Source of the DNA: Spirochaetia bacterium | GTDB taxonomy: Bacteria > Spirochaetota > Spirochaetia > PWKH01 | NCBI GenBank assembly: GCA_021736545.1 | Contig: JAIPFS010000008.1 | Coordinates: 1-17,524 of the forward strand | Reading direction: 5' to 3' | Length of the DNA: 17,524 bases | In this document: positions 15,458 to 17,524 of the stretch, one piece after another | Position numbering within the stretch: position 1 is the first letter of the stretch | How the letters are laid out: each line of letters starts with the position of its first letter | The notes under the pieces: model-generated | What the model saw: the letters and a program-made list of their open reading frames with translations, nothing else | The model's database searches: none | Told to the model about the DNA's origin: nothing | Translations under genes and position numbers: made by a program

Positions 15458-15790
15458 GTGGATATCCTGTTTGCAAACAAGAAGCTTGAAAAAACCTTTA
15501 ATTCTCAAAACAAGCTGCAGCGGGAATATGGGGAGCAGGCTAAAAAAATTAAATTGAGAATGTCGGTACTGAGAGCAGCATCTAGTCTTGCGCAGGTTCC
15601 TGTGGAAAAACCGGATAGGCTGCATGAGCTCTCCGGTGAACGGAAGGGGTGTTTTGCGGTAGATCTTAAGCAGCCATACAGGTTGATTTTCGAACCTGCA
15701 GATGTTCCGGTTCCAAGAAAAGAAGACGGGGGAATAGAAAAGGAGCAAGTGGTATCGATCAGGATCCTATCGGTAGAGGACTATCATTAA
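15458..15790 (+). CDS. higB: HigB/RelE-family toxin (type II toxin-antitoxin)
   Basis: This 110-residue protein matches the HigB 'killer protein' branch of the RelE superfamily, ribosome-dependent mRNA nucleases. The family pattern is seen in order: ILFANKKLEKTFNSQNKLQR at the start, a helix with KKIKLRMSVLRAA, and then RLHELSGERKGCFAVDLKQPYRLIFEPA. The last contains the conserved basic and aromatic residues of the active face (R, K, Y-R-L-I-F). A short charged insert (PRKEDGGIEKEQ) precedes the last strand. The start is GTG at 15458 with GGAG a few bases upstream; no ATG is available. The toxin comes before the antitoxin, as in HigBA. The antitoxin ATG follows directly on its TAA, which suggests coupling. 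It looks intact. Confidence 0.88.
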   Translation: MDILFANKKLEKTFNSQNKLQREYGEQAKKIKLRMSVLRAASSLAQVPVEKPDRLHELSGERKGCFAVDLKQPYRLIFEPADVPVPRKEDGGIEKEQVVSIRILSVEDYH

Positions 15791-16891
15791 ATGAGTGAAG
15801 TAACGAATAGATATATTCCCAATTATGTCATACATCCCGGTGAGTATCTCGAAGAGGTACTAGAATCCAGGAAGATAAAAAAGCGGGATTTTGCCGAAAG
15901 AGCAGGCTTGTCGGTGAAGGCAGTAAGTCAAATAATAAATGGAAAGTCTCTCTATTCACCCGATGTTGCGTTGGTATTTGAAAGAACTTTAGATATACAT
16001 GCAGAGGTCTGGATGAATATGGCTGAAGCTTATCAGTTGTTCCAAGCGCGCAGAAAGGAGCTTGAGATGCTGAGAACCGTACAGACCCGTGAGTGGGTGC
16101 AGAAATTTCCTATAGCCGATCTCAAGCGCCTCGGTATCATTCCGAATACAAGAAAGATAGAGATTATCGCCGATAGTCTACTGCGTTTTCTGGGAGTTTC
16201 GGATCCTGATACATGGGAGAAGTATCGGAGACAGCATGCGGTGCTGTACCGAAAGAGTGCTCAATTTAAAGAGCAAGAGGAAGCGACTGCGGTGTGGCTG
16301 CATCTTGCCGAGCGTAAGGCTGAGCAGATAGCTGCAAAACCGTTTGACAAAGATACTTTTCGTGCAACCCTTAAGGAGATTCGCGGATTAACGCTATTTC
16401 CTGCAGAAGAGTTATTCCCAAAGGTCCAGAAATTGTGCACTGAGACTGGAATTGCGCTTGTGAAGGTGCCAGAGCTGAAAACTACGCATATCAGCGGCGC
16501 TTCGTGCTGGCTTTCGCAGAATAGGGCGATGATAGCACTCAGTCTGCGGAATAAAACGAACGACCACTTTTGGTTCACTTTTTTCCATGAGGCTGCTCAT
16601 GTTCTACTGCATGGGAAGAAGGCTATTTATATTGATGCAGAAAACAATCATAATGCTGTGGGAGAAGAGATGAAGGCGGATAGATACGCTGAAACCCTCC
16701 TTATACCGCAGGGTGAGTACAGTACGTTTATTAAAGAAGGAAAGTTTTTCCCGAAGCAGATAAAGACCTTTGCCGAAAGAATTGGCATACATCCCGGTAT
16801 CGTGGTGGGGCGTCTCCAGCATGACGGATATTTAGAGCACAGCTGGCATAATGGGCTGAAAGAAAAAATGTGTGATCAAAAGGAAAATTAG
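15791..16891 (+). CDS. higA: HigA-type antitoxin fused to ImmA/IrrE metallopeptidase
   Basis: This 366-residue protein has two parts. Residues 13-75 are a HigA-like helix-turn-helix (VIHPGEYLEEVLESRKIKKR, FAERAGLSVKAVSQIINGKS), which should bind the toxin promoter and the toxin. Residues about 195-345 are an ImmA/IrrE-type zinc peptidase-like domain with H266-E267-x-x-H270 (FFHEAAHVLLHG) and the downstream acidic ligand region EEMKADRYAETLLIP at 292-306. A helical linker (75-190) joins them. Most HigA antitoxins have about 100 residues and lack the peptidase. The fusion is found in a branch of XRE-COG2856 regulators. The peptidase could degrade a repressor or the antitoxin itself, which is not established. 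The ATG begins right after the toxin stop. All metal ligands are present. Confidence 0.88.
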   Translation: MSEVTNRYIPNYVIHPGEYLEEVLESRKIKKRDFAERAGLSVKAVSQIINGKSLYSPDVALVFERTLDIHAEVWMNMAEAYQLFQARRKELEMLRTVQTREWVQKFPIADLKRLGIIPNTRKIEIIADSLLRFLGVSDPDTWEKYRRQHAVLYRKSAQFKEQEEATAVWLHLAERKAEQIAAKPFDKDTFRATLKEIRGLTLFPAEELFPKVQKLCTETGIALVKVPELKTTHISGASCWLSQNRAMIALSLRNKTNDHFWFTFFHEAAHVLLHGKKAIYIDAENNHNAVGEEMKADRYAETLLIPQGEYSTFIKEGKFFPKQIKTFAERIGIHPGIVVGRLQHDGYLEHSWHNGLKEKMCDQKEN

Positions 16892-17125
16892 AATAAACGA
16901 ATTGTAAAAGCTGTAAGCTATCCAGGGACGGATATAGATGTGGAAAGATATTTGGACAGTCGGGATATTACCGGAAAGCTGAGTGACGTTTTCTCAAACA
17001 CACTTGGCTTTTTAATGTAAATCTGCGGCATAAGAAGAGCATTAAAAGCATACCCCGATAAAGAATTTTTCGACGATAAAGAAGGGAACACATTTACCGT
17101 GGTAATCAGTAGGAAAGTTCAGTAG
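16892..17125 (+). pseudogene. remnant of AlbA/RecG-like ATP-binding transcriptional regulator
   Basis: Directly after the antitoxin stop, in the same frame, the sequence reads RIVKAVSYPGTDIDVERYLD, SRDITGKLSDVFSNTLGFLM, TAA (17018-17020), then ICGIRRALKAYPDKEFFDDK and EGNTFTVVISRKVQ before TAG 17125. The first part fits the YxGTD..RYLD..DITG.L segment that follows the AlbA_2 DNA-binding domain in RecG-like ATP-binding regulators. The last part fits the extreme C-terminus of that family (P.-EF.DD.EGN.FTV.I.RK). The AlbA domain and most of the ATPase are missing, so this is a gene that lost its start and its middle. Confidence 0.6.
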
Positions 17126-17221
17126 TCAGGTGCTTACTGGCATCATTTCATTATTTCTCATTTTTTGTATAATCATATCAGGGATGTCATCAAATCTGAC
17201 ATTCTCAATATCAACTTGCAA
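17126..17221 (-). pseudogene. possible 3' end of a lost gene, unrecognised
   Basis: The minus strand reads a 31-codon frame ending VRFDDIPDMIIQKMRNNEMM PVST and TGA, with the stop touching the end of the convergent remnant. The sequence is protein-like but no ribosome site precedes the only usable start (TTG 17221), and a stop lies three codons further up at 17233-17231. It is probably a C-terminal scrap. I cannot name it. The bases from 17222 to 17302 hold nothing recognisable. Confidence 0.25.
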
Positions 17222-17302
17222 ATCTGCACGTTACAATAAATACCAACTAAATATATAATCATAAGATATAAGAAAGCATGCAGCCATCCAGCTATTTAGT
17301 CC

Positions 17303-17524
17303 TCACTGTTTCCTGTAAATCCGGAAGAAGTCAGGATTGAATTTGATATGAATTTCATCATCAAGGGCATAATTCGGCAGAAGTCCACGGGTATTTGAAT
17401 GGATAATTGTAATAAAGCAGTTGTTGAACTCAATTTTAAACTCAGTAATCGAACCGAGGAATGATTCCATCTCAAGACGTCCCGAAAATCCTGTAGGCTC
17501 AGTACTGACGTCCAATGCCTCCGG
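17303..17524 (-). CDS. C-terminal TOBE domain of ABC transporter ATP-binding protein (partial)
   Basis: The frame is open from the right edge of the window to TGA 17303, 73 codons. It begins PEALDVSTEPTGFSG, where 'PE' belongs to the RPE signature that opens the TOBE_2 domain of FbpC/PotA/UgpC-like ATPases. It continues with EMESFLGSITEFKIEF (the conserved YLGS-type strand) and ends DDEIHIKFNPDFFRIYRKQ, the usual FxP-E-x-x-x-Y end. The TTG at 17515 is an internal Leu codon, not a start. The domain regulates or senses substrate in importers for iron, polyamines or sugars; which one cannot be told from this piece. The gene is transcribed toward the decayed region. Confidence 0.75.
   Translation of the reverse strand, partial: PEALDVSTEPTGFSGRLEMESFLGSITEFKIEFNNCFITIIHSNTRGLLPNYALDDEIHIKFNPDFFRIYRKQ

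Overview
The window looks like a chromosomal accessory region of a spirochaete-like, moderately AT-rich bacterium. The assignment is an inference from the short exported protein at 14231-14728, whose signal peptide is followed by a Gln-rich start typical of spirochaetal exported proteins. It is not secure. No rRNA, tRNA or CRISPR array is visible.

Positions 1-3375 are the immunity and early region of a prophage or prophage remnant. A CI/LexA-type repressor (2623-3375, +) is divergent from a tightly packed minus-strand operon of small phage genes. That operon starts with a ribbon-helix-helix protein (2341-2517), runs through five short unrecognised proteins and ends in a YqaJ-type recombination exonuclease (58-1056). 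The start of a further gene, probably its annealing-protein partner, is cut by the left edge. The repressor promoter sits so close to its ATG that its mRNA should be leaderless. The same may hold for the early promoter facing it.

Positions 3421-12182 are a five-gene minus-strand defence operon with a clear promoter at 12154-12182. The order of transcription is hsdM, hsdS, a reverse transcriptase, hsdR and a PLD-fold nuclease-like protein. The first four genes overlap by a few bases, so the reverse transcriptase is built into the type I restriction-modification operon. It has the polymerase motifs and a helical C-terminal extension, but no group II intron maturase parts. This is the most interesting element of the window. 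Its position next to a prophage repressor suggests that the whole operon may be phage cargo, but no integrase or att site is seen.

Positions 12183-17524 are a decayed, mosaic stretch. Intact genes are a four-helix membrane protein with regularly placed histidines (13062-13607), the exported protein at 14231-14728 and a HigB/HigA-ImmA toxin-antitoxin pair (15458-16891) behind a perfect 13-bp inverted repeat. Between them lie remnants: an unrecognised gene with two close stops (12697-12990), an IS3-type OrfA fragment (13697-13879), a SNF2-family helicase that keeps only its two ends (14799-15326) and the end of an AlbA/RecG-like ATP-binding regulator (16892-17125). The right edge holds the C-terminal TOBE domain of an ABC transporter ATPase (17303-17524, minus), which probably marks the return to ordinary chromosomal genes.
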